NCBI GenBank assembly: GCA_016165875.1
Contig: JABBOT010000080.1
Location: 35,292,364 to 35,356,363, forward strand
Direction: 5' to 3'
DNA from: Acanthopleura granulata
Taxonomy: Eukaryota; Mollusca; Polyplacophora; Chitonida; Chitonidae
Length of the DNA: 64,000 bases
Shown: in pieces, positions 27,512-40,800 of the stretch
How positions within the stretch are numbered: the first letter of the stretch is position 1
Layout of the letters: each line of letters begins with the position of its first letter
Program-made: the position numbers and the translations under genes
Notes under the pieces: model-generated
The model's database searches: none
Seen by the model: the letters and a program-made list of their open reading frames with translations, nothing else
Told to the model about the DNA's origin: nothing

Positions 27512-27650
27512 GTTTATTTATTTCATTTTCTCATTTGATTATATTGTTTTCACGCCGCACTGAAGAACATGTCACTTATATGACGTCGGCCAGCATTATG
27601 GTTAGGGGGACCCAGGTAGAGCCCAGGGGATACCCTCGGTTGCTCCATGC
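27512..27650 (-). mobile_element. SINE fragment, reverse orientation
   Basis: On the plus strand this reads tttatttatttc, then cacgccgcactgaagaacatg, tcacttatatgacgtcggcc and agcattatggttaggggga, which is the complement of the main SINE family's tail, core and body. Confidence 0.8.
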
Positions 27651-29723
27651 CAAACATTCCAACGTGCGACATGAGAGGAAACCAACGTAAGCTAGACGTG
27701 AGCTCACATCGACCACATTCATAAAAGGCTCCTCGATCAGTGCACCGTTCCAGCGCGCTATAGCCCGGCCAAAGTAAGGGTACATATGAATTGGTAGTAG
27801 TTTTAGCTTGTCTGTCGATATCCATATTTCTGATTGCGCTGGCTATATTACATGTGTCAGTCAAACTGTTACCTGTTTGTAATTGCGTGATTGATATTTA
27901 GATCTTTATAGACGTTGATTACATTTTAAGTGTAAATCCGAGGTTTGATGTTTCGTTTGTGTTCATAAAGTCTGCTTAGACTGGTTGCATTCTAAGTAAG
28001 GGTGTGGGTAGCTTTATCTTGTTTTACGATGTTCGTATTTCTATTCAGGTTTGTTGTTTTCTGAGTGTTAGTGATCATGTTAGCAGCTTGACTTACACGA
28101 CCTAAATATTCCAAAGAAAGTATACACAATATAATTTTGCTTATTTACTTGATCGGTGTTCGACGCCACACTCATGAATTTCCTTTTGCGATATAAATAT
28201 GTACACCTACGTTCACACTGAGACGAGATCGGGGGCACCTGGCAGTGACTGTACTATGCATGCACCGATTACCCACGGTATCCCGCCACAAAACATTGAT
28301 GATCTCCGTCATGTCGACGCGGCTATGGCTTAGAGACCAGCACGTTGAACAATTACCACATAGGCCGACATACAGGCTTGATGACGCCAGCCCAGCGATG
28401 TGATTGACAATCCAACGAGACTGTCAAAATAGTTTTCTATCGTTTATCGATATTTATAGTTTGCTGATCTCGGAGGATGCACATCCTTAGTACATGGGAT
28501 AAACAGATTCTTTGCAAGTTTTACCGACAGCTGCCAGCGAGTTAAATTTGAGTGCCCGTGCACGGCAGTGGGCTGTTGTCTCTGTAACTTTGCTATAATG
28601 TAAATAACACTAAAGATGCTTAATACGGTGCATATAAATTACTAATTTTTAATTATGAGCAGATTTGTGGAAGAATTTAAAACAAAAGTGTTAATTTACT
28701 TTCCATATAAGAGTGTTTGGGTTTTATATTGTACTTAACAATGCATCAATTATATGAGGAAAAAGAGTTCTTTGAATGTATACATACTGTGTCTTCTTGT
28801 TATAGAGCGAGTCCAAGTGCTGCTGTCACTGGAACATCATGCCGAAGACACAAGGCATGACATCAGCCCTGTCACATTATAGACCCTACTGACACTGCGT
28901 GGACCAGGTCTGTTTCGTACAAAAATCCACTGCTTCTTCCCTTCTTCATTCTGTTGGCATTTGTACTGTTGTTTCCCGAAAACGTGCATCCCAATTAGCC
29001 TTACTAATAATTGTCATAATCACTTTTTTTTGGCTACAGTCATATATAAATACACCAGACCATTAAGTATTCCACTATGTCATGGCATGTAAAGCGTTTT
29101 GGGGGACAATCACATTTGACAAGTTTGAAATATTTCCTAGATATGTTCACACTAGACATTTCCTGGCGTAAATGCGTGCACCGAAGCGATTTCTTCGTCA
29201 GTCTATATCAGAAAACTCTGCCCCAAAGGCGATAACTTGGGAGCACAGTGTCTGCCCATAAAACACCTTCAGTCTTGCCGTATCGTTGTATTTATCTAGT
29301 TTTGAATACAATGTTTGTGTTATAAACTTTTATTTATTTTTATGCCGAAAATTACTATTAAAATGTACGGTTTGTGACTACAATTCCTTGGAATGTGTGA
29401 CTATGCAATCTTCTGCTCTTGGATGAGTACACATTTCAGAAAGGTTAACTTCAGCTGTTATGTGTGTGGGTGTTGTAAATGCCTTCGGTTTAGAAGTAGC
29501 GAAGCCTTCCACCTGTAAACTGAGTTATCCAAACAAAAGCTAGTATGCCTTTGAAGTATTGTGATTTGTCTGTAAACAGGGCACAGTGATGTTGTAAAGT
29601 TAAGCACCCAGTCCCCCTAACAGATGTCTCTGGTCCTCCATACGGACCTTGTCGCTCCCACTCTCCTCTGGTCCTGTGCTAGAGTGCCTTGTTTTCCTTA
29701 TAGCAGTCTGTGCTTTTCATTGC
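27651..29723. other. Non-coding stretch
   Basis: No gene is supported. Near 28806-28911 an acceptor-like ttgttatag is followed by about 105 bp of less AT-rich sequence and a cag|gtctgt donor-like end. In one frame it reads RVQVLLSLEHHAEDTRHDIS before a stop. This could be a non-coding or 5' exon linked to the orphan exon further right, but the link is not shown. Confidence 0.35.
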
Positions 29724-29728
29724 ACGCT

Positions 29729-29915
29729 TTCAGACACAATTGAGCTGCCAGAGATGGATATCAGACGCATCTTGAAATGCAATCCTTCTTCTACCCTGCC
29801 CCCTTACAATATGCCGGGCGAGGGAGGGGATTTTATACAGCTTCCTCAAAATCATCATATCCATTTCTTCAAGGACGAAAGCGAAGTATATTTGTTATGC
29901 AATGACCAGTTTTAA
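29729..29915 (+). CDS. Orphan terminal exon candidate, unknown protein
   Basis: After a strong pyrimidine tract and the acceptor cgctttcag near 29728, an open frame runs 61 codons to a TAA at 29913-29915. It starts TIELPEMDIRRILKCNPSS, includes NMPGEGGDFIQLP and HIHFFKDESEVYLLC, and ends NDQF. An alternative reading starts upstream of the acceptor and gives a hydrophobic stretch (LVFLIAVCAFHC) that mimics a signal peptide, but its start is not an ATG. Entry phase would be 1. I do not recognise the family. The balanced amino-acid use and the acceptor argue for a real exon; the absence of any neighbouring partner exon argues against. No AATAAA is obvious shortly downstream. Confidence 0.35.
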
Positions 29916-31877
29916 TACACTATTATGCGAGGAAAAAAGGAAGTTTCTTTTGTTCATAGGCCATTGATAGAAGTTAATGGCAAAGTGAAGCAAAACACTT
30001 CATAACTTACGCAGTGATCCAATGAGGGAGGAAGCTGTTCTCATCAAGCCTTTTCAACTACGTTTTATTGGATGTTTGCTTGCGATTTTTCTGTAAATTG
30101 ACACAATAAGTTTCCCTTTGTGTTTTTCTCTCTCAATTAAATTTGTGTGCTTTGAAGCAATATTAAAGAACGATAAATTTTACTTTTAAACACATCATTA
30201 TTATGTATTATGTCTTTATTATTATGCCAGCGATTCAGAAGTCTTTTAGGCATTTGTCTCCTCGCCAACAGACCAAATAAACAATGCCGGTTTATAGCAC
30301 GCCCATCATAACTTACTGCAGACCTCGCTGAGTTAGAAACAATGGTATAAAAGTTAGATTTTCTCTCCACACCTTTCTTGATAAAGGTGGTGGAATGTTA
30401 AGACACTTTTCAGAATGCGACATCAACTCGAGATCATGTTCGTGGAAACAATCGTGGTATACTGCTGCGAACATTACACCACAAATGCTCGGGTTAGCTG
30501 TATCGGTTCATCCCGGCCCTTAAGTTTCAATTGCCGGTTTGTTTGTGTACTTGTGCCGCGTGTTGCTGGTCTCTGATGGGTGTGTTGATGTCGGTATTAT
30601 GTCCCACTGGGGGTGGACTGATGTTTGTCTAAGCTTTGAGAGCACTAAGCACGTGTTCATTTGGCTCTGCTCTTAGCAGTATCAATGTCCATGAACGGTG
30701 CCATGGTGAAGCCTCCCACTGACTGTGACAGAGGCTTCCAGCCTGCAAAACTTATCTCAGACTGTCCATTTCATTCACTCGCATGTATACGTGAGCGGAA
30801 AGCCCACTTCGGTTGAATCAATTACGTAAAGCCGTAAAGTTCTTTTAAGTCCAAAAACAATATTACATCAAGGGGAAAGCGTGTCATTTGTAGAATAATT
30901 TAATGTTCAGCCAAATATGTTCGAAAACAGCTGTCATTGGTTTTGTTAGGAAGTTTCCTCTTATATTTTACAAGGAAAGTATTCACCCACAAGACATGGA
31001 GTTAATAAAATAAATTGTATTGTAATAAATCACTTGTGATTTCTTGCTACATACCGTTTTTGTTTGTTTTCTGTTTGATAGCACTTTTTTTTAGCTCTTT
31101 GACTAAGATTATTTTTCTTTATTTCTGATCAATGCTTTTACTTTCATTTCATTAAGCATACTTTGTGCCAAGTAGGAGTTATAGCTAAGTGTACTGCATA
31201 TCTGTATAACACAAGTTACCATGGTAGTTAAGGCTTGCTTATAGGTTAAGTGAGCTTCTTGAAATTAAGGCCTGGTTTGTGGGTATACCTGAACGGTCTC
31301 TGCGAATAGGGTGTTTTCAACATGGTTACGTGACATGTCTCAACACGACATATCTACGTTGTCATTAAGCAACATCATCAGACTAATTGGTTTGGGTTTG
31401 TTGTCCTGTACAGCTTTGCGTGATCAAATTGTCTTGCTTTTTTTTTCTCGCAATCCGTAGGCAATATGACCGGTCAGGTGTCAGGTTGATCCAGTGCGTG
31501 CCAGACGCGTGCCACTGAGGCGCTGATATCGGGACCTTCAATTGTCTAAGATGTTCATTGTTAAACAATTGTCACTGACATTCAAACAAGCTTCCTTTGC
31601 TTGTTCCAGCGGACGCGTGTCCCAGTTTCCATTGCGGAAACGACTTCCGGTTACGCAAAGCAACCGAGGAAACAATATTTACTAGAGACAGCCAAAGTAT
31701 CCGTCAGTTCTGGAAGTTCTATCATTGGCTTCGAATTGGCTTGTCAAGAACATCCTGCAACATATGTTTTACCATGTTTGGAGAATTATTTGGTAATGGT
31801 TAACGGTGGTTATATCGTACAAATGCCGTATATGTGTCTCTGTTCACTATGTACCACAATTAGTGATTTAACAGAAC
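29916..31877. other. Non-coding stretch
   Basis: AT-rich sequence with no supported gene, RNA or recognised repeat. Open frames on both strands are short and lack splice or family features. Confidence 0.5.
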
Positions 31878-31949
31878 CTCTTAATAAACATTTGGAGAAC
31901 ACTCTTAACAAACATTTGGAGAACACTCTTAATAAACATTTGGAGAACA
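31878..31949. repeat. Three-unit 24-bp tandem repeat
   Basis: The unit beginning ctcttaataaacatttggag is repeated three times with one substitution (aacaaac for aataaac). It lies in a plus-strand open frame (31601-32083) where it would encode an 8-residue repeat, LNKHLENT. That frame has no other feature of a gene, so the repeat is probably a small minisatellite. Confidence 0.75.
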
Positions 31950-32850
31950 CTCTTCACATTTTAGGCAGGTTTTGGGGAAAATGTTATAGTTCAATTCCTG
32001 CCCAGTATTCAAAGACGCAGTCGAGTTACACAGTTTTTACAAAGCAAGTTTTGACTCAGCCCAAGTTTAAAACTTCAAAATGAGGCAAAGTTTAGGCGAA
32101 AAAAGCGAAGTTAGATTTATCTCCACATAACACCAGTGAGATGCTCCCATTCCAACACAGATGGTAAGAGAATTAAAATTAGGACCTCTGAAACAAAGTC
32201 TTTTGGAAAACGCTTTCTTTTCACCAAAATGACATAAGTACTGACCGCCATCTGGTGTTAAATGTGTTTGGGTCGCATGCATTATGGGGAAAGTTTGATA
32301 GTTACGCACCAAAGACCGATGGCTTATACTTCAGAAGTAAAGTATGCTTGAAAACGGCTGTAAACCCTGTAAATAAATCAAACAATCAATCAATTAATAA
32401 ATCTTGGAGCCGAGTACAAGCCTCGCAATGGGATTAAATGTTTGCCTAGTGGCTTAGCGAAAGTCAGAGACTGTGGGATGTGTTAATGTTTTGCGTCCCG
32501 CTGAATGTCTCTACAAAAGCAAGAAGGCAAGTGGTGGAGAATTGGTTTGTTTGATTTGTGTCTTTAAACCGGCAGTCGAGAACCGCCATTCTACTCGCAC
32601 CTGACAAAATCTCCTGAGTAAAAGCAGCAGCCGTGTCCTCGAGAGTTGCATTCGAGCGTCCGACCCCATGTATGGCCAGGGACGATCAGATGCGACAAGA
32701 ACACCGCTTATGCGAAAGGGACGGCATTCAAATTTACTCTGAGCAGATATACACATTTATGCCTAGATTAGAGTGTATTTTTACGCCCCACATTTCTGTT
32801 TGGCAGGGAATTGTTTTATAGCAGCTGCGTCCGTCTACCAACGGCAAGAA

Positions 32851-32991
32851 TGAATTTAACGTGGACGAGGAAGTCAACAATCTTGGTGTGGTTTGTCATC
32901 CTCACTTTGTCCGCGTGCCGAGTAGTTGAGAATGCGGACGACCGTCAATGCTGGGCGTATGAGAACCCGCTGTCAGACAGACTGCCAACTA
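32851..32991 (+). CDS. Candidate first exon of a small secreted protein
   Basis: An ATG opens MNLTWTRKSTILVWFVILTL, a good signal peptide with a Lys/Arg start and a hydrophobic core, followed by a small-residue/Cys region (SACRVVENADD) where cleavage is plausible. The mature part begins RQCWAYENPLSDRLPT. A donor-like tagtatgtc occurs at cca act a|gtatgt, giving phase 1. The only downstream exon with the matching phase that I could find is at 36355-36497. I chose the ATG at 32851 over one 40 bp upstream because it gives the cleaner signal peptide. The family is unknown. Exon status is inferred from the signal peptide and splice phase only. Confidence 0.42.
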
Positions 32992-34464
32992 GTATGTCTA
33001 GCGAGTGAGGGAGATGCCTGGAAATGCACACAGACCCATAGCGCTTCAGCCTCATGACAAACACATGTGTTTTCACAAGTATTTCCATAAGAATGCCCGA
33101 AGATTCCGTTTTCCATTACTATGTCGTTCGCTCATTAATGAAACAAACTTGTCTAAATAGACAAACACGGTTTCGTCGACGAATCCATTTCCTTTGCATG
33201 TGGGAGAGCCCGGCCTAATGCATGTTCTATCGGCCTTTTATCATCCATACTAGCGGTGACAGATCAAACTTGATGATGCGCCATCAGATCACTTTATCTC
33301 TGTCGCTTAGGGCAAAAAATTCTTACAACTTCCTAGCTCGGAAGAGGACGATTAGATTTGAGTTTACCTCTAAAACACTAAAGCGAGTTTGTATTTCCGA
33401 CCAACCAAGCTGGATTTGTGTAGGTAAACTATCTCTGTACTAAAACGTTTCCTGGTGAATGATTTGTGATAGCTTGCTTAAAACTGTATTGATTATATTG
33501 CAACTGGCATAAGAAGGGCATTCATAGCAGTAGAACACGTGCAGCTTAATAGCTGGGGGTTATAGATAAAACGCGTAGGAATCTCCCACACTGCGGCTTT
33601 GCTTGAACTGTCTACGAAACTGTGCCGTAATTATTTAAAAACCAATCCATCAGAAGAGAATCTGTCAATCCAACCTCTCAATACTGACGGCAAATTTGAA
33701 TTAATGTGTCATTGTTAAGATGAACTGCAAATGTTTTGATCCTCACTCAAACTCATCAGAATAAACACATGGTGATGATTGCGATGCACTTTTCTATTCT
33801 ATTTTGCCGTCCGTAACTGCAGTGCGTGGCTTCAATGGTCTTTTTCTAATAAATCGAACCACTATCACGGATTCTGATATGAAGTGCTGAAGATAGAAAG
33901 CAACGCAAAATAAATTATTACCAGAAATGTCATTAATAGACTTCTGTTATTACTTATTAGATATCTGTAAAACATTCCAACGAATTCAACGTGGATTTAG
34001 GATTCGAATGTCGGTATATGTGCTATAAAAGATATGCGTATAAACCGGAATACGTATACAAGCCGTCAACCAAAATGGGCGTTCCGGGTCAATAATCGCA
34101 AGACCACTTTCTAGAGACAACAAATAACACAAACCATCCAAGAAGTATAGAATGACATAAAATATCAAAGAATTAAAACAGATTCATGAACAGAGAAGCA
34201 GTCAACAGATTTCAGTGACGACGAAAGGAGGCGAAAAATGTTCTGGGCAGATGAATAAAATCAGTACACAAATCGTGTACCACTTTAGTATATATTTTGT
34301 CGTTAATCAGTTACGCTTTGATTGCAACAATTTATATATCCAATGTGGTGATCATACTTATCACGATGAACATACGGCCTCCAGACTGGGGTTAAGTGGA
34401 ATTAGACAAATATGAGGCAGAGTCCCAGAGATTCTGGACACTCCGTTCGTATTTACTAGCAAAA

Positions 34465-34870
34465 GAGGGGTACTCGATTGTGGTAAAATTTAGGAAGCTC
34501 AGAATGAAGACGTTTGATGGAATATCCTTGAAAATCTAGTTATTGCAGTAATAACTCGTGACATTGACTGAAATCACAGTCCACACATGATCTAGCAAAT
34601 GCTAGAAGGAAGGAATATGTATATACACCATGTGCAGGACTATTCAGTGTATTGCTATTCAAGTGGGCATAATTTACAGTATCAAAATCGAAATTATCCC
34701 TCTTGTACAATCCGCGTGACAGGAAACCGTTGTGGTCTCTGTACATGTGCAAGTCCAGATAAGATGCACCATCTTGATCATCAGTATATTTCCCTTTAAA
34801 TCCACCGAACGTGGATGTCCTACAACCGAACGCTGAACCACGCCCACGGATTATATTGACGATAATACTT
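34465..34870 (-). mobile_element. Decayed reverse-transcriptase C-terminal fragment
   Basis: On the minus strand a long open frame reads YLDLHMYRDHNGFLSRGLY, then KRDNFDFDTVNYAHLNSNT and SPAHGVYTYSFLLAFARSC. After a stop and frameshift it continues GYSIKRL and then PKFYHNR. The order and spacing match the fragment at 12938-13222. It is a pseudogene piece with no catalytic RT motif. Confidence 0.65.
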
Positions 34871-36354
34871 CTATGCAGACCACATATACATGTACACATA
34901 TTTGTGGTAATACACAGCGTAGTGGTAGAGGCCATTAACAAGGCCGAGATGCAAGACTACGGCATGGAGAATAAAAGCAGATCAGCGACGACTGTGTGAT
35001 AATTGACAAATGTTCGCACGTCTCTGGGGAAATCCTGACTCTTGTCACTTTACCTTAGGTAGGATTTCATTCTAACCATTCACGTAAATGCTTAAAAAGT
35101 AGTAACTTATACACCCTCCAACACAATGGCTCACTTGGAATTGGTAGAAAGAATAGGCAATGACCTCATCTGCAATTTATTAGAGCTCGAAAATATTCAC
35201 AATGCTGGGATGTCCTTGCATTTAATAAGGATTTAAATAAATATAGGGGTCAATTTGTACTATACAAAGTACTACAGCGCAAGGAGTTAAATCAGAGCAG
35301 CGACAACAGGGAGATAGCTGGTAAATGATCACAGGTAACTGATGGGGACTGCTACAAAAACGCCACGATGTATACACAGTCAAAATGTTAGCAGCAAAGA
35401 AGCGGAATAATCGATAAGTCGGCATTCTAATGTTGCTTTTCGTAGGTTGTTTTATATCTGGCATTAAACTTGTATTTGTACCTGTAACTTTATCATGTCT
35501 TAGTAGAATAGGTGATATTAGAATATGTAATGAAAGAAAACATACCTAATAGTATGAGTAAAGCTGTAGCTGGAGAGGCGGGGTGATAAATGTTAACGAG
35601 TCATTCATAACCGGTTAAATATCGTCAAGTTTTTACCTTTGTTTTTATTCTAACTGCTCATGACAATACTTAACTGTAGCTTTTAACCAACCATTTGGTT
35701 CGTATCTCCACATGCCCTCGTCGTTATATACTTGTTTTTTTTCTTCTCCGTAGCCTCCAAAACCACCATTGTTCCCTTGCCATTTTACAGTTGTAATTTA
35801 ATCCCGTTTCTTGCCATCTGGAATGGTTTCCCACTGCTATCACAGTCTTGTTTGTCTTTAGCTCAGACAATGTTTTCGTGAGGTCTTTTTTTCCCTTTTC
35901 TCAACAGATTCGTTTAATGTGCACAGTTTGTTTGACTATGTCCCTTTCTGAAAGGTTTTCTGTAGGTTTGTCTTCATGTTGGTTTGTTAATTCACACAGT
36001 TCATGCTAGCAAAAAGGGAAATAAAAAAGAGAAAGCAAATTGAGATCGGCAAATTGTTTCAGGATTATTTCTATGCTATAATATGAGCTAGTATATAGCC
36101 CCGATGAGTTAATATATGACTGTGTATACTCGAAAAACAATTATGGACGGTTTGTCAATGTCCCCGTGAGCTACATGTATACCAAGTCAAACAATTTCTA
36201 GTGTTTTAGGGGAGGTAATTCTGTTGTCAGCTAGACTTTCTGAAGGTCTGAAGCCGGTCTTGGTGGGAAGTCCGCGAAACCCTAGATAAATGCCCCCCCA
36301 GGATATCAATGAAACTTACCCCTGTATGAAGTTTTTGATTATTTTCTCGCATAG

Positions 36355-36497
36355 GTGCATTGCCTGCGTGTCAGGGATATACCTGTGGAACGGAATCAGT
36401 GTGTGATCTGAACCCGTTCACAAACATCCCGAGGCCTAAGCAGAACTGGCAACACGAGGGAAATGTTTTCACAAGTGGACATGGTTACGGAGCTTAG
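36355..36497 (+). CDS. Candidate terminal exon of a small secreted protein
   Basis: An acceptor (ttattttctcgcatag) is followed by 143 bp: two bases completing a split codon, 46 codons and a TAG. The peptide has the pattern ALPACQGYTCGTESVCDLN and ends NVFTSGHGYGA. Three Cys with close spacing suggest an extracellular fold. Joined directly to the exon at 32851-32991 the split codon becomes Ser and the mature chain would be about 70 residues with four or five Cys. I could not assign a family and intermediate exons may exist. It might be a secreted peptide or a short extracellular domain. Confidence 0.42.
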
Positions 36498-37289
36498 CTT
36501 ACGCGCCCTCCAGATACACCCGTCTTAAGTGGGCGCTTCTCTTTCAGACTGCGGGGCAAACGGCAGATACCGGCAAGAAACCACTATATACTTCTGGTGA
36601 AATTGCGGACAGTTTACTGGGGATGGCTGCAGAAACTTGAATTTGCCGTTTCCCCTGTGTGAACAAAGTAAGCTGTTGGGATGATGTTTATCTTCCTTAT
36701 ACTCCCATGTCAGTGTCGTAGGGCTTATCCATATAACTTATTCTTCCTTGTTCTGTATGAGGGTGTGTGTGTCGATGAAGATGGAGAGATTCCGAAAGGA
36801 TGTGTTTTCTTGCAAGTACTCTTAAAATTCACAATTGTTTCATTGAGATAACTTAAAAGCCGGCCCACGTCAAAACAGCCGAAGGATAACTTTAAACATT
36901 CACGGACATCGTGGTTAATTTTTACCTTCCCTTCGCTTTATATATTTGTTTAATACTATATTTATTTAATAATATATTATTGGTGTTCTCATTGGTGTTG
37001 ACGCTATACTGGTTCGAGTAGGCCACATTTTTCATTAATACACCAGGATCCAGGCTTATGGGAGCACCCTATGTCAGTTGAACACCCTTCAGTTTTATAA
37101 GGCACATCTGACAAACCTCCAGGCAGAAAACACCAGACAAGATTTATGATTGGCTCCTCCATGACAAACGAGAATCACGGGCATCAGGCACGAAGACGAG
37201 AGTCCATCTCTAGGCTGTGGTTTTAAGTCTTGAAGTTTGTCAGTTTACTGGCGAGGGGCGGTGGTTTCATCATGACACTCCGGTTCTTG
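36498..37289. other. Non-coding stretch
   Basis: An acceptor-like ttctctttcag occurs at 36536-36547, but none of the three frames after it gives a convincing exon. The rest is AT-rich and featureless. Confidence 0.4.
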
Positions 37290-37455
37290 ATTTATTTATT
37301 AATTTCATTGGGGTTTTACGCTGTATATTCAAGAATATTTCCATTATGCGACCGCGGTTAGCATCATGGTGGAAAGAAGCCAGAATGAGCACGAGGAAAC
37401 CCAGGACCATCCACAAGTTTATGGCAGACCTTCCCACATACGGCTGGGGAGGAAG
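37290..37455 (-). mobile_element. SINE fragment, reverse orientation
   Basis: The plus strand reads tttatttattaatttcattg, ggggttttacgctgtatatt, caagaatatttccattatgc and so on to ccttcccacatacggctggg, which is the complement of the main SINE family's tail, core and body. Confidence 0.85.
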
Positions 37456-37821
37456 TCGTAAAATGTTGAGCAAAGCATTAGGCCTGAATCAGATGAATAC
37501 AATTGTTAATAATCTATAACGACATACATTCATTTCATGACCACCAGATCATATACAATGCAGTAGTCAATGGTGTTTAAGCAGATAGACGGGTACCGTA
37601 CGCTAACGGGTGATAAAAGCTATTAGCCTTATCTTTACCTTCCTAGATAACCTCTTCTTCGTGAATCAGCTGACAAAGTAAGGCAACATACGTGCCATTA
37701 AATTTTGTCCGTGGCAATAAAATCGTGTGCAGTTTTAAAAAGGACCAAAAGGCAGCTTCGTTTCATGGAACGATTAGATGCGTGACAAATATAATCCTTG
37801 ACAAAACGAATCAAGGCATTG

Positions 37822-37890
37822 TTTATTATTTATTGGTGATTTACGCCGCATTGGAGAATGTTTCACTTATACCACGGCGTGCAGACCGGA
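37822..37890 (-). mobile_element. SINE tail fragment, reverse orientation
   Basis: The plus strand reads tttattatttattggtgatt, then acgccgcattggagaatgtt and tcacttataccacggcg, the complement of the SINE core and tail. Confidence 0.75.
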
Positions 37891-40800
37891 TTGGAAACCA
37901 AATATGATAAAATACATTGTAAAAGACGACTATGCATCTAGCTTGTAAATTTCTAAGCGAAATAAAGTTATTAACTGTTACCTACCAAGATAAATTAGAA
38001 TGATCCCAATGGATTAAACAGGTCACAAATACAACTGGCATACCTGTTTGCCTGGAACCAGGTCAGTCATGTGTATATTTACCAGTATATTGTCTTTAAA
38101 CATTTTGCATGAAACACAGATTAAAGCTCACAAGCATCCAGTCGTTTGCATACATGTGTATCTATACATACACTCCCATACATGTAAGGAATTTATTATT
38201 TTTGGTAAATATAATAGAGAAAAATTCCCTGATAAGAAGTTACAAAGTTTTCTACAGCTCCTCGCTCTGCGTTCAGGAGTATACAATTGCTTGTAAGCAA
38301 ACGGCGTATTTCATGCATCTTGTCTCTATATTAACCCAAGACTCTGTGCGCAATGTCCTTGCATGCGCATTCACCACCCCATTTCTTCCGGTAGATGCGG
38401 CATTCCCATTCTTGTTTCGAAGGGCTCTCTCTAAATCTTTAACATTATTTGGCAATATGTCTGACTCTGGTTCTAGTATGCTTATATGCTTTCTGAACAG
38501 AACTCCTTTTGTCACTTATTCGTGGCACGTTAAAGTCACCAATTCACTTGACCCAAATTAAATTAATTAAAGTTAATATCAGTAATGTCAGGTTTTGGGC
38601 AGTTCTTCGTGGCATTTGTTATGGTAGTTATCAGATCAATTAACCTGAAGCCCGGTTCCCCACACTGTAAGAGACATACTTTTCCAGACCTGAATAAGGC
38701 TGTGTATAGGACGCACTTTATCCTTGCGATAAGCTGGGTTGATGCATTTGAAGTACCGTTCATGCGTGCGCACTTGATCCAATCAGGGGTAATGATACAC
38801 TTAGACATAATCGACGTGTACTACATAGTCTTTTGTCTTCGTCTGTATTCAGCGATACGTAAAATCAGCCATGCGTACTATTAAACTTGCCTTTATCCAG
38901 TGACATGCAACACAGACTCTACACACTAATATTTTGGACGCCTTCTATTATTACAGACAAAATGAAATTAAAATACTTTTACTAATTCATAATGTTAAAC
39001 GCCATAAGCTTGTTTTCGACACCAAGACCTTATCGCCTCGTCTGATGTTATAATTATGAAAAAAAACCCAAAATAGTGGTATGCTGAACAATGGGCGTGG
39101 GGTGTAATTCGTTTTATAATGGCAGCACTCCGTACAATTAGAAACTCCAAACAGTAACAAGGCCTATGCTACTATATCCGGGAACAGTCTACATTTTTAA
39201 AAAAGCATTTCCTAGCTTTTATGTCTAAAGCCACGCCCTTCTGATACCATAAACAGCTACAAGAGAAAAATTAAAAGGTTATAGGATTCTAAAACTTGCA
39301 AGCAATTTCAGTCATGTCGTTGTCAAAAACAAAGCTTACAGAAATGTTGATCACAGTTTAGATAACTTGTGACGCTGTCCGTCCAACATGCTAGGCTTTG
39401 TGGTAATCATGAGTCTTCAAAACGCGGCTGACTAGCGAGAGGAGACATCGTTACTAGTTCAGTTATTAGCACATCAACATAAATTCCCTATAGCTTTCCT
39501 TTCTCTCTTAGTGGAGCATTTAAGTTGTTGTGAATTACAGTGGCCATTCCAACTGCCACCAAGTTGAAAATTTACTCTCTTACTGAGTAAGACACGTGCT
39601 TGAATTCGTAACAAAGTACTTAGCGATCGTGTGTTGATAATTCTCAAACCGTGACAACGAAATTTGACCATGTTATATAGCCTGGGTGTTTAATTACAAG
39701 CACTAATACCAGAATATCCATTTGATTCAGTGTGTAGGTTATGTCTGGCTTTGTTACAATTCATTTTATACATGAAAATCCAGCAATCTAGCTGACTGTT
39801 GTCATTACTTTTTTTTAAATAATGGTTATGCAAGTTTTTGAAGGGTCGTGTCTAACGAGAAGAGACATGAAGTGCACTCAACATATAAAAGTGCTTGACT
39901 TTTTCATTTCCACAGAACAGACTTACTTAGTTCTATGCACAACATCACCTCAGTGTTAAAAACAAATGCGTTACAGGTTATTTTGAGCTGTTAAATCCGA
40001 TGTAACTGACACAAGAAAAAGTTATTTCAGCAATAGGTGAGTTTCTGAAGGGCGTGAAAGGTTGTCTGCATCACATGAATGACAACGTGAGGAATAGAAG
40101 GACAAGAGCAGATAACTGCTGCACATCTAGTGTCTCGAGTAGCCTCCCTTGATCTCTCGCCCCTAGTGTTGTATGTTGACCTCGCATTATCAAACTTTCA
40201 CAATTTCATTGATAATATGAAGTTTCCCATGGAAAACATTGGTCGTAAATCTGCCTGTCGTTGTACTCGTGCAGTGTCAGTATTATTTCATTGATAAAAT
40301 CAATGATTTATGGAAATGACATCACTTGCGTGGTCATAAAAGAGGGACAATAGGCCTGCACGAAAACCTGATCTTTCAATTTTTTTTTTAAATTTTGAAT
40401 AAGATTCTGTACTACATGTTCTTCTTATACACGTTAAACGTAAAATATCTGTCAATGTGCTCTTTGGGTAACCTAATTATCTACAATATGAAGCAAGTAT
40501 AGTTTTCGTACAACTCCTGGCCCTGTTCATTCGGAGAAATACAATAAAATGTCTCTGAGATAAAAGTACTCGTTGTTTCGCATAGGTATTGATTTCACAA
40601 AAGTAGAGAAAATAATTGGAACAAATATTTATATAGTAGATAATAGATAATACAATTTATCACTTTTAAGCTGCTAATGTGACAAAAATACTACTATGGA
40701 GAAAGCAAACTTTGTATTTTCTGTGTTGGCATGGCCTTTTTTCCGTTCAGTAAAGTCTGCCAAGTTTTATGTCTATTTTGCTGCAGAGAGATCTCTTTTA

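Noticed and set aside
38109..38884. Long open frames on both strands (up to 150 codons)
   Set aside because: No domain, signal, splice context or repeat partner was recognised; both strands being open suggests composition and not coding.
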